Shown in pieces: positions 17,602-27,009 of a stretch of 64,000 bases of DNA (position 1 is its first letter; every line of letters begins with the position of its first letter). The stretch spans positions 161,385 through 225,384 of the forward strand of contig NZ_BBUL01000090.1 in the NCBI RefSeq assembly GCF_000953825.1, written 5' to 3'. The notes beneath the pieces were generated by a model. That model was not told the origin of the DNA. It worked only from the letters and a program-made list of their open reading frames with translations, and did not search any database. A program made the translations under genes and the position numbers. This stretch comes from Cellvibrio sp. OA-2007. GTDB taxonomy: Bacteria > Pseudomonadota > Gammaproteobacteria > Pseudomonadales > Cellvibrionaceae.

Positions 17602-19461
17602 ATGTCCACCCCTATTCGTTTCGCGCTGATTGGCAACCCCAATTGCGGCAAGACCTCCTTATTTAATCGCCTAACCGGCGCCCGCGCCAAAGTTGCCAAC
17701 TACCCAGGTGTGACCGTTGAACGCCGCTCCGGTATGGTGACTGGCTTAACACAACCCGCCGAGCTGCTCGATTTACCCGGCACCTACAGCCTTTTTGTCA
17801 CCTCGCCCGACGAACAAGTCGCGCGCGATGTGATTCTCGGCCAACTGGCCGGTGAGCGCCGCCCGGATTTGTTGATCGCCGTAATCGACGCTTGCAATCT
17901 GCGTTTGGGCTTGCGTTTGGTGATGGAGCTTAAAAGCCTCAATCGCCCCATCATTCTTGCGCTGAACCAAATGGATGAAGCCAAACGCCGCGGCATCAGC
18001 ATCAATACTGCGGCCTTAGCCAAAGCCATCGGCATGCCGATTATCGAAACTGTCGCGGTCAACAGCCAGGGCGTAGCCGATCTGCGCAAAGTGTTAGATG
18101 ACTATGCCCAGCAGCCAGCAATGCCCGAAGGCGAGCAAACGCTCACTCTGAGCGACCGTCAGGAATCAGTAGAAGCGCTCTACGCCGAGATCGAAAGCAT
18201 CATCAGTCAACATGTGATTCAACCGGCGCATTTACCGCGCTGGCAGGATCGCCTCGACTCGCTGGTAATGCACCCACTGCTGGGTTTAGTGGTGTTATTC
18301 AGTATTTTGTTGGTGATCTTTCAAGCGGTATTTGCTTGGGCATCGCCAGTGGTGGATTTAATCGACGCCGGCTTCAGTGGCCTTGGCGAGCTGGTCGCCA
18401 CCTTCTTGCCCGATGGCATACTCAAGGATTTTATCGTTGAAGGAATGATTGCTGGTGTTGGCGGTGTATTGGTTTTTCTGCCGCAAATTATCATCTTGTT
18501 CTTTTTTATTCTGGTGCTGGAAGATACCGGCTACCTCACCCGCGCGGCTTTTTTGCTCGACCGCCCTATGCGCGGGCTGGGTTTGTCAGGTCGCTCATTT
18601 ATCCCGCTGCTGTCCAGTTTTGCCTGCGCTGTACCGGGCATTATGGCGACCCGTACCATCGCCGACCCGCGCGAGCGTTTTATCACCATCATGGTCGCGC
18701 CGCTAATGACCTGCTCCGCGCGCCTGCCGGTGTACGCATTGATCATCGCCGCGTTTATTCCTGAGCAAGCAGCCTGGGGGATTTTTAACTTGCAAGGCCT
18801 GACCCTGTTTGCACTTTATTTTGCCGGTGTCGCCAGCGCTGCGCTGATCGCCTGGCTGATGCGCCGCCGCGCCAGTGGCCGCGAAGAGTATCCACTGCTG
18901 CTCGAATTACCTACTTATCGCTGGCCAATGGCGTATCACCTATTGTTGGGCTTGCGTGAACGCGCGTGGATTTTTATTCGCCGGGTAGGCACCATCATTC
19001 TCGCGCTCTCGATTGTGCTCTGGTTTTTGGCAAGCTTCCCCGGCGCCCCAGCAAATGCGACCCAGCCGGCGATTGAATACAGTTTCGCCGGCCAGCTCGG
19101 CCACTTGATGCAGCCGCTATTTGCACCACTCGGTTTTAACTGGCAGATGTGTATTGCGCTGATTCCTGCGATGGGTGCGCGCGAAGTAGCGGTGAGCGCC
19201 TTGGCAACCGTTTACGCCGTGGGCGAAGAATCGATTGATGTCGCACTCGGCTCCGCGCTAGCGGCAAGCTGGTCGCTACCTGTGGCTTACGCTTACCTCG
19301 CCTGGTTTGTTTATGCACCGCAATGTATATCCACCATCGCCGTTGTAAAACGCGAAACCAACTCGGCCAAAGCGACCGCATTTTTCACCATCTATTTATT
19401 TGCACTCGCCTACTTTGCCGCTTGGGCGACGTACCAGATCGCCAGCGCACTGGTAGGCTAA
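17602..19461 (+). CDS. feoB: Ferrous iron transporter B (short form)
   Basis: 619 residues, shorter than the ~770 of E. coli FeoB. The G domain shows G1 GNPNCGKTS (11-19), YPGVTVERR (switch I), DLPG (57-60) and NQMD (122-125). Then come the helical GDI region and the membrane core with two Gate motifs (LLSSFACAVPGIMATR and MGAREVAVSALATVYAVG). The short length mostly reflects a compact linker and C-terminus; no frameshift is seen. It imports Fe2+ across the inner membrane. The small Cys-rich protein after it probably replaces FeoC. Confidence 0.95.
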   Translation: MSTPIRFALIGNPNCGKTSLFNRLTGARAKVANYPGVTVERRSGMVTGLTQPAELLDLPGTYSLFVTSPDEQVARDVILGQLAGERRPDLLIAVIDACNLRLGLRLVMELKSLNRPIILALNQMDEAKRRGISINTAALAKAIGMPIIETVAVNSQGVADLRKVLDDYAQQPAMPEGEQTLTLSDRQESVEALYAEIESIISQHVIQPAHLPRWQDRLDSLVMHPLLGLVVLFSILLVIFQAVFAWASPVVDLIDAGFSGLGELVATFLPDGILKDFIVEGMIAGVGGVLVFLPQIIILFFFILVLEDTGYLTRAAFLLDRPMRGLGLSGRSFIPLLSSFACAVPGIMATRTIADPRERFITIMVAPLMTCSARLPVYALIIAAFIPEQAAWGIFNLQGLTLFALYFAGVASAALIAWLMRRRASGREEYPLLLELPTYRWPMAYHLLLGLRERAWIFIRRVGTIILALSIVLWFLASFPGAPANATQPAIEYSFAGQLGHLMQPLFAPLGFNWQMCIALIPAMGAREVAVSALATVYAVGEESIDVALGSALAASWSLPVAYAYLAWFVYAPQCISTIAVVKRETNSAKATAFFTIYLFALAYFAAWATYQIASALVG

Positions 19462-19483
19462 TTGGAAACTGGGGGGAAGCACT

Positions 19484-19669
19484 ATGTGGCAGCAAATCCC
19501 GTGGCAAGAAGTGATTGTTGGTTTATGTGTCATCGCCGCAGTGTACTTTTTAGTGCGCCGCTGGCTGTTCCCCTCCGCTAAAAAATCCGCCGCTTGCGGT
19601 GGCTGCGGCGGCTGCGATAAGACCAGTGAATCAAGTTGTGCCAATCCAACGGAGAAGGGGCAGCATTGA
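19484..19669 (+). CDS. FeoB-associated Cys-rich membrane protein
   Basis: 61 residues: one membrane helix (VIVGLCVIAAVYFLV, about 10-24), a basic stop-transfer (RRWLF) and a Cys-rich tail CGGCGGC...C. This matches the FeoB-associated Cys-rich family that occupies the feoC position in many bacteria. It lies 22 bases after feoB, with GGGG before its ATG. A role as iron donor/acceptor or redox switch is inferred only from the cysteines. Confidence 0.85.
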   Translation: MWQQIPWQEVIVGLCVIAAVYFLVRRWLFPSAKKSAACGGCGGCDKTSESSCANPTEKGQH

Positions 19670-19683
19670 TGCAATTCCACTAA

Positions 19684-19720
19684 TCTATTCGGCTCATCTG
19701 GTGAGCCGAATAGATAATTT
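19684..19720. terminator. Bidirectional terminator-like hairpin after the feo operon
   Basis: TCTATTCGGCTCA / TGAGCCGAATAGA, a 13-bp perfect stem with a five-base loop and a broken T-run (TAATTT). It separates the feo operon from the convergent gene at 19749. Confidence 0.7.
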
Positions 19721-19748
19721 AATCGGCTCACGCCCATACCAAAATGAT

Positions 19749-20675
19749 TTACTGTTCGCTTACCAACTTCGACAAATCAATCCAATAACGGGGATTATCA
19801 ACCGGTGTTTCAGCCGGTAAATACGGATTTTTTAGTGTGATAATCCGACGGTTTTTTAATCGTTCCAGTCCCGAGCTGACTCTTGGATGATTGTAAAAAA
19901 ACTGGTCAAATTTACCGTTATCGATCAGTAATTCCATACCCTTTTCGATGCGCTGCGCAAGCGCTTCATTGTTTTTATTCACAAAAAAGTAAATCGCCGA
20001 GGGATAGTAGATGAGCAAGTTGTCTTCTACTTCCAGGCGCGTCTCTTTGCGCTGCAGCAATTCAAACCAGGCTTCAGATACACCGCGCGGAAAATAATCA
20101 AAGCGGCGGGCATTGATCATCCGAAACAGCGATTCGGTTGTCTCGGCGGTAGTCAAACGCAAACCATTCGCTTGCAAAATTAACGTATCCGGCCAGTGAG
20201 TACCCTGCCCGCCAAGAAATTTCGTTAGGTGTTTCGGATTTTTTATGTGATCAAACCGTGCCTGCTCGTGTTTGCGAATTAACAGCACTCGGTAGCCAAA
20301 CAGGCCTTTAAATAAGGGGATGCGTATAGGGCGCAACTGTTGCTCGCGCTCTTTATCAGTCATGGTCCAGATCACAAAATCACTGCTGTCGTTTTCCAGC
20401 ATATTGATCCAGCGCGCTTGCGAGTAATCACGCGGGGAAAAAACTATATCAATCACTTCGTTATCAGCTTTGCTGGCATTCAGTGCCATCACTAATAAAG
20501 TCGTAAAGTAATCACTTGGCTGCTCCAGTGCAGTGCCCTGCACTTTCACTGGAATATGCACTTGCTCTGCCTTGGCCAAGGTTGCCAACAACAAAATAAA
20601 GGCAAATACAACGCACCGCAGCGGCATTCTGGCGCGCAATGCGAACAACCGACAATCAAACCTGAGCATAGGCAT
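19749..20675 (-). CDS. Orphan periplasmic binding-protein-like protein (paralogue 1 of 3)
   Basis: 308 residues with a signal peptide (cleavage near LAKA, about 36). It has the length and two-lobe spacing of an extracellular solute-binding protein family 3 fold. It shares signature blocks with the products at 57484 and 62512: RIPLFKGLFGYRVLLI, GQGTHWPDT, RRFDYFPRGVSEAW and a C-terminal LPAETPVDNPRYWIDL. No permease or ATPase gene is adjacent, so it is probably not an ABC-transporter subunit; signalling or scavenging roles are open. Several Met codons are possible starts (20675, 20669, 20627), and none has a clear ribosome binding site. Confidence 0.7.
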   Translation of the reverse strand: MPMLRFDCRLFALRARMPLRCVVFAFILLLATLAKAEQVHIPVKVQGTALEQPSDYFTTLLVMALNASKADNEVIDIVFSPRDYSQARWINMLENDSSDFVIWTMTDKEREQQLRPIRIPLFKGLFGYRVLLIRKHEQARFDHIKNPKHLTKFLGGQGTHWPDTLILQANGLRLTTAETTESLFRMINARRFDYFPRGVSEAWFELLQRKETRLEVEDNLLIYYPSAIYFFVNKNNEALAQRIEKGMELLIDNGKFDQFFYNHPRVSSGLERLKNRRIITLKNPYLPAETPVDNPRYWIDLSKLVSEQ

Positions 20676-20831
20676 AAAGGCTCATCTGCAACAATAAACA
20701 TCCACGAAGCATAGAAGAAAAGCGGCCATTCTGCCCAATAGCCTGGTTCAATCCCTGGTGGTGACACTCCACTCCTGCTCCCGTATAGTCAGCGCGATAA
20801 CATCCGCACAGTTTCTTTAAGGATTAGCGCC

Positions 20832-21917
20832 ATGCAAGAAAAATTGGAAACACGCACGTTTTTACTATTTTTGTTAATTATCACCGTTGGGTTTTTAATG
20901 ATATTAAAGCCTTTCTTCGGGACGATTTTTTGGGCCTGCGCCATCACCATTATTTTTTACCCTATGCAAACGCGGCTGCTTAAGTACCTCAACGGGCGCA
21001 GCACTGTCAGCGCCCTGCTGACCTTAACCACATGCATACTGGTGGTGGTATTGCCCGTCACGCTATTAATTAGTTCGGTTGTATCCGAGGGTGCGGCCTA
21101 CTATGGAAAACTCGAATCGGGCGAGGTCAATCCCGCCCAGTATCTGGATCAGGTGCGCACCGCCTTCCCGGCAGTACAGCAAACGCTGGAGCGCTTTGGT
21201 ATCGACTTTGCCAAAATAAAAGAAGGCGTGCTAAGTGTAAGCATGAGCGGCGGTAAGTGGATTGCACAGCATGCCCTAAGTATTGGACAGAACACTTTCA
21301 AGTTGCTGCTGAATATCTGCCTGATGCTGTACCTGACGTTTTTCCTGCTGCGCGATGGCAATTACCTGATGGAATTATTAATCCGCGCACTGCCGCTCGG
21401 CGACACTCGGGAGCGCATGTTGTTTGCGAAATTTGGTGAAGTCACCCGCGCTACCATCAAGGGCAATATGGTGATTGCGATTGTGCAAGGCTCACTCGGC
21501 GGTCTGGTCTTTTGGGCACTGGGAATTCCCGGTGCGCTGTTGTGGGGAGTGGTGATGGCGGTGATGTCACTGATACCGGCCGTTGGCCCAGCGATTGTCT
21601 GGGCGCCGGTTGCCATCTACCTATTTGCCGCAGGCGACAATATCAAAGGCATGATTCTGGTTGGGGTTGGCATGGGTGTAATTGGTCTGATCGACAATAT
21701 TCTGCGCCCGATTTTAGTGGGGCGCGACACCAAGCTGCCCGACTACATTGTGCTGCTATCCACCCTTGGCGGCCTTGGCTTATTTGGCATTAATGGCTTT
21801 GTGATTGGCCCATTGGTGGCGGCTCTGTTTATCGCCTTTTGGGAGATTTTTATCCGCGAAGTCAACGTACCCGATGCCGGCACTGAACCCCAAGCAGAAC
21901 AAAAGCCCGAGGCATAG
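20832..21917 (+). CDS. AI-2E family transporter (YdiK/PerM-like permease)
   Basis: 361 residues, about eight membrane helices. The central part PLGDTRERMLFAKFGEVTRATIKGN followed by GLVFWALGIPGALLWGVVMAVMSLIPAVGP, and a DNILRPILVGRDTKLPDYIVLLSTLGGL block near residue 290, are typical of the AI-2E/UPF0118 family. Despite the name, members include Na+/H+ antiporters and permeases of unknown cargo, so no substrate is claimed. TAAGGA sits shortly before the ATG. The gene is monocistronic, with fklB 52 bases downstream on the same strand. Confidence 0.85.
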   Translation: MQEKLETRTFLLFLLIITVGFLMILKPFFGTIFWACAITIIFYPMQTRLLKYLNGRSTVSALLTLTTCILVVVLPVTLLISSVVSEGAAYYGKLESGEVNPAQYLDQVRTAFPAVQQTLERFGIDFAKIKEGVLSVSMSGGKWIAQHALSIGQNTFKLLLNICLMLYLTFFLLRDGNYLMELLIRALPLGDTRERMLFAKFGEVTRATIKGNMVIAIVQGSLGGLVFWALGIPGALLWGVVMAVMSLIPAVGPAIVWAPVAIYLFAAGDNIKGMILVGVGMGVIGLIDNILRPILVGRDTKLPDYIVLLSTLGGLGLFGINGFVIGPLVAALFIAFWEIFIREVNVPDAGTEPQAEQKPEA

Positions 21918-21969
21918 TGCGCTTGATCTGCTAGACTGCGCGGCCATTTTATCGATTGGAAGTTGATTT

Positions 21970-22590
21970 ATGTCTAACCAATACAAGACTGTTGAAGAAC
22001 TCGTAAGCTACGGCATTGGCCGCCAAATGGGCGATCAATTGGCAAGCAATCCGTTTGATGGCGTTTCTGCTGCTGCCGTTGCGCAGGGTGTTATGGATGC
22101 GCTGAATGGCGTGGCCATGCCTTACAGCAATGAAGAAATGCAAAATGCATTTGAAGTGATCAATACTCAAATGCAAGCCAAAGAAGCTGAAAAGCACAAG
22201 GCACTGGCGGGTGCAGGCGAAACCTTCCTGGCTGAAAATGCGAAAAAAGCCGGCATCACTGTGACTGCATCTGGCTTGCAATACGAAGTCATCACTCAGG
22301 GTACTGGTGCTGTTCCAAGCGCGACATCCAAAGTCAAAACCCATTACCACGGCACTCTGATTGACGGCACCGTGTTTGATAGCTCGGTAAATCGCGGTCA
22401 GCCAATTGATTTCCCAGTGAATGGCGTAATCGCAGGCTGGACTGAAGCATTGCAACTGATGCCAGTGGGTTCCAAGTGGCGTTTGTATGTTCCGCACAAC
22501 CTCGCCTACGGTGAGCGCGGCGCCGGTGCCAGCATTGCACCTTTCTCGACGCTGATTTTTGATGTTGAGTTGATTGATATTGTTGGTTAA
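21970..22590 (+). CDS. fklB: FKBP-type peptidyl-prolyl cis-trans isomerase, FklB-like
   Basis: 206 residues. An N-terminal dimerisation region (SYGIGRQMGDQLASNPFDGVSAAAVAQGV) and a charged helix (QAKEAEKHKALAG) precede a C-terminal FKBP domain. That domain has VKTHYHGTLIDGTVFDSSVNRGQPIDFPVNGVIAGW and LAYGERGAGASIAPFSTLIFDVELI. No signal peptide is present, so it fits cytoplasmic FklB rather than periplasmic FkpA. GGAAG lies before the ATG. A repeat element follows the gene. Confidence 0.9.
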   Translation: MSNQYKTVEELVSYGIGRQMGDQLASNPFDGVSAAAVAQGVMDALNGVAMPYSNEEMQNAFEVINTQMQAKEAEKHKALAGAGETFLAENAKKAGITVTASGLQYEVITQGTGAVPSATSKVKTHYHGTLIDGTVFDSSVNRGQPIDFPVNGVIAGWTEALQLMPVGSKWRLYVPHNLAYGERGAGASIAPFSTLIFDVELIDIVG

Positions 22591-22613
22591 TTTTCAGTTT
22601 GAAATAACCACCA

Positions 22614-22721
22614 GCATGGGTTTCGGTGTGACCTTTTTCGACTCGCCGTAAACCCATCCCTGGGGGCTCGGATGCGGCATCCATGCCGCATACGGTCTCA
22701 AAGATCACACCGAACCCATGC
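22614..22721. repeat. 108-bp dispersed-type inverted-repeat element
   Basis: The ends GCATGGGTTTCGGTGTGA (22614-22631) and TCACACCGAACCCATGC (22705-22721) are inverted copies differing by one T. Inside, ATGCGGCAT-CC-ATGCCGCAT forms a second perfect hairpin, and TAAACCCATCCCTGGGGGCTCGG lies between. The build (nested palindromes, gene-free, just after a stop codon) resembles short repeats scattered in Cellvibrio/Saccharophagus-type genomes. It could also work as a terminator for fklB. Only one copy is in this window. Confidence 0.7.
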
Positions 22722-22787
22722 TTCATCGCAGCTATCCAGATATGCACCTCCTCCTAAATAAAAACCTATTCTGTTGTTGGATTTTCC

Positions 22788-23696
22788 ATGTGGTTTAAAA
22801 ATTTACGTTTGTATCGCCTGACCGAGCAGTGGACTCTTTCCGCTGAAGAATTAAATGAAAAGCTGGCCGAGTTTTGTTTTAACCCCTGCGGCAGCCTCGA
22901 CCCTATGCGTTATGGTTTTGAATTTCCGCTGGGCCGCCACGGCAGTGAATATATTCATGTAACCAATGGCTACATTATGATTTGCGCCAAGAAGCAGGAA
23001 AAAATTCTGCCCGGCGGCGTGATCAAAGAACAACTGGAAGAAAAAATTCTCGCCATTAGCGATGCCGAAGCGCGCTCGGTCAGCCGCAAAGAGCGCGACA
23101 CCTTAAAAGACGAGATTATCTTTTCCCTACTGCCAAAAGCGTTTACCCGCTCATCGCTGGATTATGCCTATATCGCACCGCAAGAAAATTTAATTGTGGT
23201 GAATTCATCCTCCGCCAAACGCGCGGAAGATTTGCTGAGCAAATTGCGCGAGGCGATTGGCAGTTTGCGCTGTTTACCTATAGCACCCAAGAATATTCCC
23301 ACCCAAGTGATGACTCATTGGCTGCGCGAAAGCCAAGCGCCACACCAGTTTGAATTGGGCGAAGAAGTGGAATTACAAGCGGCGAAAGATGGCCGTATAA
23401 TTCGCTGCAAAAAACAGGACTTAACCGCAAGCGAAATCCGCAACCATTTAGAAAGCGGTATGCACGTCAGCAAAATTGGTCTGGTTTGGAAAGAGTCGAT
23501 CAGCTGCATCATCGACGATCAAGTCGCCGTTAAACGCGTAAAGTTTGAAGATGTGATTAGCGATAAAGCCAACGAGCGCAATCCGGAAAGCAAAGCGGAA
23601 CAGTTCGACGCAGACTTTGCCATTATGGCGATGGAGTTAAAAAACTTTATTACTGCCTTACTGGCTGCTTTTGGCGGTGAAACAGAGCGCGAATAA
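22788..23696 (+). CDS. rdgC: Recombination-associated protein RdgC
   Basis: 302 residues, full length for RdgC. It starts MWFKNLRLYRLTEQW and has the family's PLGRHGSEYIHVTNGYIMICAKKQEKILPGGVIKEQL, LPKAFTRSS and a C-terminal AEQFDADFAIMAMELKNFITALLAAFGG. RdgC is a ring-shaped nucleoid DNA-binding protein that limits RecA action. Its stop codon ends exactly where the convergent histidine-kinase gene's stop begins, leaving no room for a terminator between the two. Confidence 0.95.
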   Translation: MWFKNLRLYRLTEQWTLSAEELNEKLAEFCFNPCGSLDPMRYGFEFPLGRHGSEYIHVTNGYIMICAKKQEKILPGGVIKEQLEEKILAISDAEARSVSRKERDTLKDEIIFSLLPKAFTRSSLDYAYIAPQENLIVVNSSSAKRAEDLLSKLREAIGSLRCLPIAPKNIPTQVMTHWLRESQAPHQFELGEEVELQAAKDGRIIRCKKQDLTASEIRNHLESGMHVSKIGLVWKESISCIIDDQVAVKRVKFEDVISDKANERNPESKAEQFDADFAIMAMELKNFITALLAAFGGETERE

Positions 23697-25715
23697 TTAT
23701 TCGCGCTGCACGCCTCCAACCTCGCCACTGGCTATATCTTTGTTCGGCTCATCAACCAGTGTCAATTCAAAATAGAAACAAGCGCCGCCGCCCGGTGCTG
23801 GTTGATAGCCGATGCTTCCCTCCATCATTTCGATCAGTTCCTTGCTGATCGCCAAACCAAGACCTGTTCCTCCTTTTTTACGGGTAGATGATGAATCGAC
23901 CTGAGAAAAACGTTTGAATAACTTACTCTGATCCGCCGGTGCAATACCCTCACCCTGATCGCAAACAATGACTTTTACTTGAGTATTAACCACCTCGATA
24001 CTCAAGCTGACCTCAGCATTAGGTGGAGAAAATTTCACCGCATTAGACAACAGGTTCGCCACTACTTGCAGCAGACGAGAATCATCCACCTTAACTCGTA
24101 GCTCCTTCTCAGGTGCATCGAAAACCAAACGCACTTGATACTCTGCAGCATAGGGCTCAATTGATTCCAATGATTGTTTTAACAGTGCCACCAAATTGTG
24201 TTCTTGCAATTGAAATTGCATCTTGCCGGCGACCAGTTTTTCCATATCCAACAAATCATTTATCAAAAGCGATAAACGCTCGCCGTTTTGCAGAGCAATA
24301 TTAATAATTTTTGTTGCGTTTTCATCGAACTCAGAAAAGCTGCCACTCGCCAACAATTTTAAACCGCCCAAAATTGAAGTCAGTGGTGTGCGCAATTCAT
24401 GGCTGACCATTGAAACAAAATCCCGCTTTAAGTTATCCAACCGGATGCGCTCACTGATATCAATAATTTGCAGTGTCCAATGGGTTTTTTTCGCGGTGCG
24501 ATAACAAATACCCAAACTCACCAAACCCATTAGGTTATCGGTAACGGGTGATGCCAAATGTGCTTCAAATTGCTTAAAGTGGGCGTTATTAATCACAAAG
24601 CTATTATCAATCTCCTGCATCGCAGCCAGCACACGCTCTTGCTCGGCCGAATCAAATAAATCCACAATTTTTTTGCCTTGCAACTCATCGGGTTGCAAAC
24701 CCAGTAGCGCACAAAAACTGGGGTTCACTTCCAGCCACAGAGCATCGTTTTCTATTAATGCCATGGCTTGGGGCGATGCAGAAAACACGCGCTTAAACCG
24801 TTTTTGGCTGTCTTCCAGTGCGCGGTTGGCCTGCATACGCGCACTTAATGAGCGAATAAATTGCAGCAATAAATAGGCGCTGAACAAAGCCAACAACCAC
24901 CCACCCCAACGCACAAGAGTCAAGCGCAATGGCATCTGCATCATGTCGGCACCCGCCACCAGATCCCATTGCCGCCCCACCACCGGAATCGCAATCACCT
25001 CTTGTAAATCACCGGAAACGCCATCGTTCCCCATCAACCATTGCGCCTGTTCACGGTCATAAATATTAATGCTCATTCCATTGCGGCCTGCTCGTTCCAG
25101 CAGCGCAGCAAACAAACTATCTGCGTTAATCGCCGTACTCACTACCCCCCAATATTGATTTTCATGTAAAAAAATAGCCTCGCGATAAACCAACCCGAGT
25201 CCGCCCTGACGCAATTGGAAAGGGCCGATAAGTTTCGGTTGGCGAGTTTCTATTACCGCTTTTACGCCCGGCCACTGCGCGGGCACATCGGGATAATAGA
25301 GCCCCAATGCCGCCTCGTTGCCCTCTAGCGGATAGATATAGGAAATACGATTATCGGGCGCCAGCGCAATATTGCGGATATGTGCCCCGCGCTCTTGCAA
25401 CTCAGTCAGCCAAGGCGCCAAGGCTTTTTCATCCACATGACCGTCGTTTGTTTCCAAGTAGGCTTTTAAACCGAGGGTAAAATACTGCGCGGCATGCAGT
25501 TCATAGGTAAGAAGACTGGCCAAACTGGCCAGATCTTGATTTATCGCCAGCAAGCGCGTCTGACGATCTGATTGAAACTCGGCTCTCACTGCCAATTCAG
25601 ACAGCGCAAGCAAAGCAATCAACAATGCAGGAGGTAAGATCCACCCCAACAATCTCACTCGCCCTAACGGGCTTAAAGAAAGGGGGTTACACAATCGGGA
25701 CAACAGTTGAAACAT
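23697..25715 (-). CDS. Membrane sensor histidine kinase with CHASE and PAS domains
   Basis: 672 residues. Helix 1 lies at about 22-42, a periplasmic CHASE-type domain at about 55-255 (IRNIALAPDNRISYIYPLEG... GLGLVYREAIF), and helix 2 at about 270-288. A PAS domain follows at about 303-420, then HisKA with His439 (VSMVSHELRTPLTS) and HATPase_c with N-box NLLSNAVKF (554-562), G1 DQGEGI (586-591) and G2 GGTGLGLAI (615-623). It should autophosphorylate in response to a periplasmic ligand. No receiver gene is adjacent and the protein has no receiver domain, so it is an orphan kinase. Its stop abuts that of rdgC. Confidence 0.9.
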   Translation of the reverse strand: MFQLLSRLCNPLSLSPLGRVRLLGWILPPALLIALLALSELAVRAEFQSDRQTRLLAINQDLASLASLLTYELHAAQYFTLGLKAYLETNDGHVDEKALAPWLTELQERGAHIRNIALAPDNRISYIYPLEGNEAALGLYYPDVPAQWPGVKAVIETRQPKLIGPFQLRQGGLGLVYREAIFLHENQYWGVVSTAINADSLFAALLERAGRNGMSINIYDREQAQWLMGNDGVSGDLQEVIAIPVVGRQWDLVAGADMMQMPLRLTLVRWGGWLLALFSAYLLLQFIRSLSARMQANRALEDSQKRFKRVFSASPQAMALIENDALWLEVNPSFCALLGLQPDELQGKKIVDLFDSAEQERVLAAMQEIDNSFVINNAHFKQFEAHLASPVTDNLMGLVSLGICYRTAKKTHWTLQIIDISERIRLDNLKRDFVSMVSHELRTPLTSILGGLKLLASGSFSEFDENATKIINIALQNGERLSLLINDLLDMEKLVAGKMQFQLQEHNLVALLKQSLESIEPYAAEYQVRLVFDAPEKELRVKVDDSRLLQVVANLLSNAVKFSPPNAEVSLSIEVVNTQVKVIVCDQGEGIAPADQSKLFKRFSQVDSSSTRKKGGTGLGLAISKELIEMMEGSIGYQPAPGGGACFYFELTLVDEPNKDIASGEVGGVQRE

Positions 25716-25877
25716 GGATATTCCGCAGACTTGAAGGCTGAATAGATTTTCAAAGTATAGTCAGCAAATCAAACGGCGCGCCTTTCACCAAGGTTAATAA
25801 GCAAACCAGCAGGAATTATGCCGCTATAATGCCGGCCACTGTTTGATTTACCATTTTTACCGTCACAGGAATTACTC

Positions 25878-26951
25878 ATGCTCACCTCACTAAACCATAG
25901 GTTTAACCCGTTTCGCACTCATTCAATTATTGCAATAACACTGATGCTACTAGCGCTCCTGAACAGTGCTTGTAGTAAAAGCCCAGAGATCAGCAAGATT
26001 TCCGGCTTCGCACAGGGCACCACCTACAACCTCAGTTTTGTATTGCCGCAGGACTCCAGCCCCCCCCTAACGACCGTTGAACAAGCGGTAGAAGCTGAAT
26101 TTGCGCGCATCGATAAATCGCTCTCCAATTATCGCGATGATTCAATGATTGAAGCCTTTAACGCTCAACAGACCACCGATATTTATGAGGTTGATGCCGA
26201 ACTAGTCGCACTACTGGAAGAAGCGCGAAAAATTCATCGTGCCAGCAATGGTTGTTACGATCTCACCATCAAGCCCTTGTTTGATTTGTGGGGCTTTAAA
26301 AAAGATGAATTCAGCCCACCGAGTGATGCCGATCTTGCCCAGACTATGGCAGTCATCGGTTTGGATAATGTTGAGACTATCGATGCAACACACTTGCGCA
26401 AACAAATTCCAAATTTGCGTATCGACGTATCTTCAATTGGCCAAGGTTATGCGGTGGGCCAAATTGTCAAAGTGCTTGCGCAATTTGGCGTACAACAATA
26501 CCTGGTAGAGATTGGCGGCGAGTTAAAAATCAGCGGCAAAAAACCGAATGGCGAGCCGTGGAAAATCGCACTGGAAAAACCACTGCCGAACGAGCGCAAG
26601 ATGCATAAAATCGTCAGCTTTGATTCGGGCGCACCTATGTCGCTCATGGCATCGGGCACTTATCGCCACTACTTTGACAGCAACGGCAAACGCTACAGCC
26701 ATATTCTCGATGCACGCAGCGGCAAACCTGTCGAACACAACACAGTTTCTACGGCCATACTGCACGAAAACCCCACCATTGCCGACGGCTGGTCTACCGC
26801 ACTGCTATGCTTGGGCAGCAGCGAAGGCTTAAAAGTCGCAAACGACAATAATCTCGCGGTATTGTTCATCGACCAACAAGGCGATGAACTGATAGAAACC
26901 CGCAGCAATGCGATGAATGAAATGAAGGGTGTGAGCCTCAACAATCCTTAA
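25878..26951 (+). CDS. apbE: FAD:protein FMN transferase ApbE (lipoprotein)
   Basis: 357 residues. The signal peptide has a lipobox LLNSAC, so it is lipid-anchored. ApbE motifs are GFAQGTTYNLSF, FARIDKSLSNYRDDSMIEAFN, IDVSSIGQGYAVGQIV, YLVEIGGELKISGKKPNG, and YSHILDARSGKPVEHNTVSTAI with the metal-binding Asp. The enzyme attaches FMN to Thr residues of periplasmic-side proteins such as NqrB/C or RnfD/G, none of which is in this window. AGGAATTACTC precedes the ATG. It is followed 58 bases later by an unrelated nuclease-like gene. Confidence 0.92.
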   Translation: MLTSLNHRFNPFRTHSIIAITLMLLALLNSACSKSPEISKISGFAQGTTYNLSFVLPQDSSPPLTTVEQAVEAEFARIDKSLSNYRDDSMIEAFNAQQTTDIYEVDAELVALLEEARKIHRASNGCYDLTIKPLFDLWGFKKDEFSPPSDADLAQTMAVIGLDNVETIDATHLRKQIPNLRIDVSSIGQGYAVGQIVKVLAQFGVQQYLVEIGGELKISGKKPNGEPWKIALEKPLPNERKMHKIVSFDSGAPMSLMASGTYRHYFDSNGKRYSHILDARSGKPVEHNTVSTAILHENPTIADGWSTALLCLGSSEGLKVANDNNLAVLFIDQQGDELIETRSNAMNEMKGVSLNNP

Positions 26952-27009
26952 CTCAACATGCACATTCGATAAGGCATCACTAAGTCAACATTTTTCAACG
27001 AGGGAGAAA

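Noticed and set aside
21949..22497. Minus-strand 182-codon frame over fklB
   Set aside because: It lies wholly opposite the FKBP coding sequence, and its composition (many His, Cys, Phe) is that of a complement frame.
22334..22747. Minus-strand 137-codon frame over the end of fklB and the repeat
   Set aside because: Produced by the antisense of fklB plus the inverted-repeat element; no protein features.
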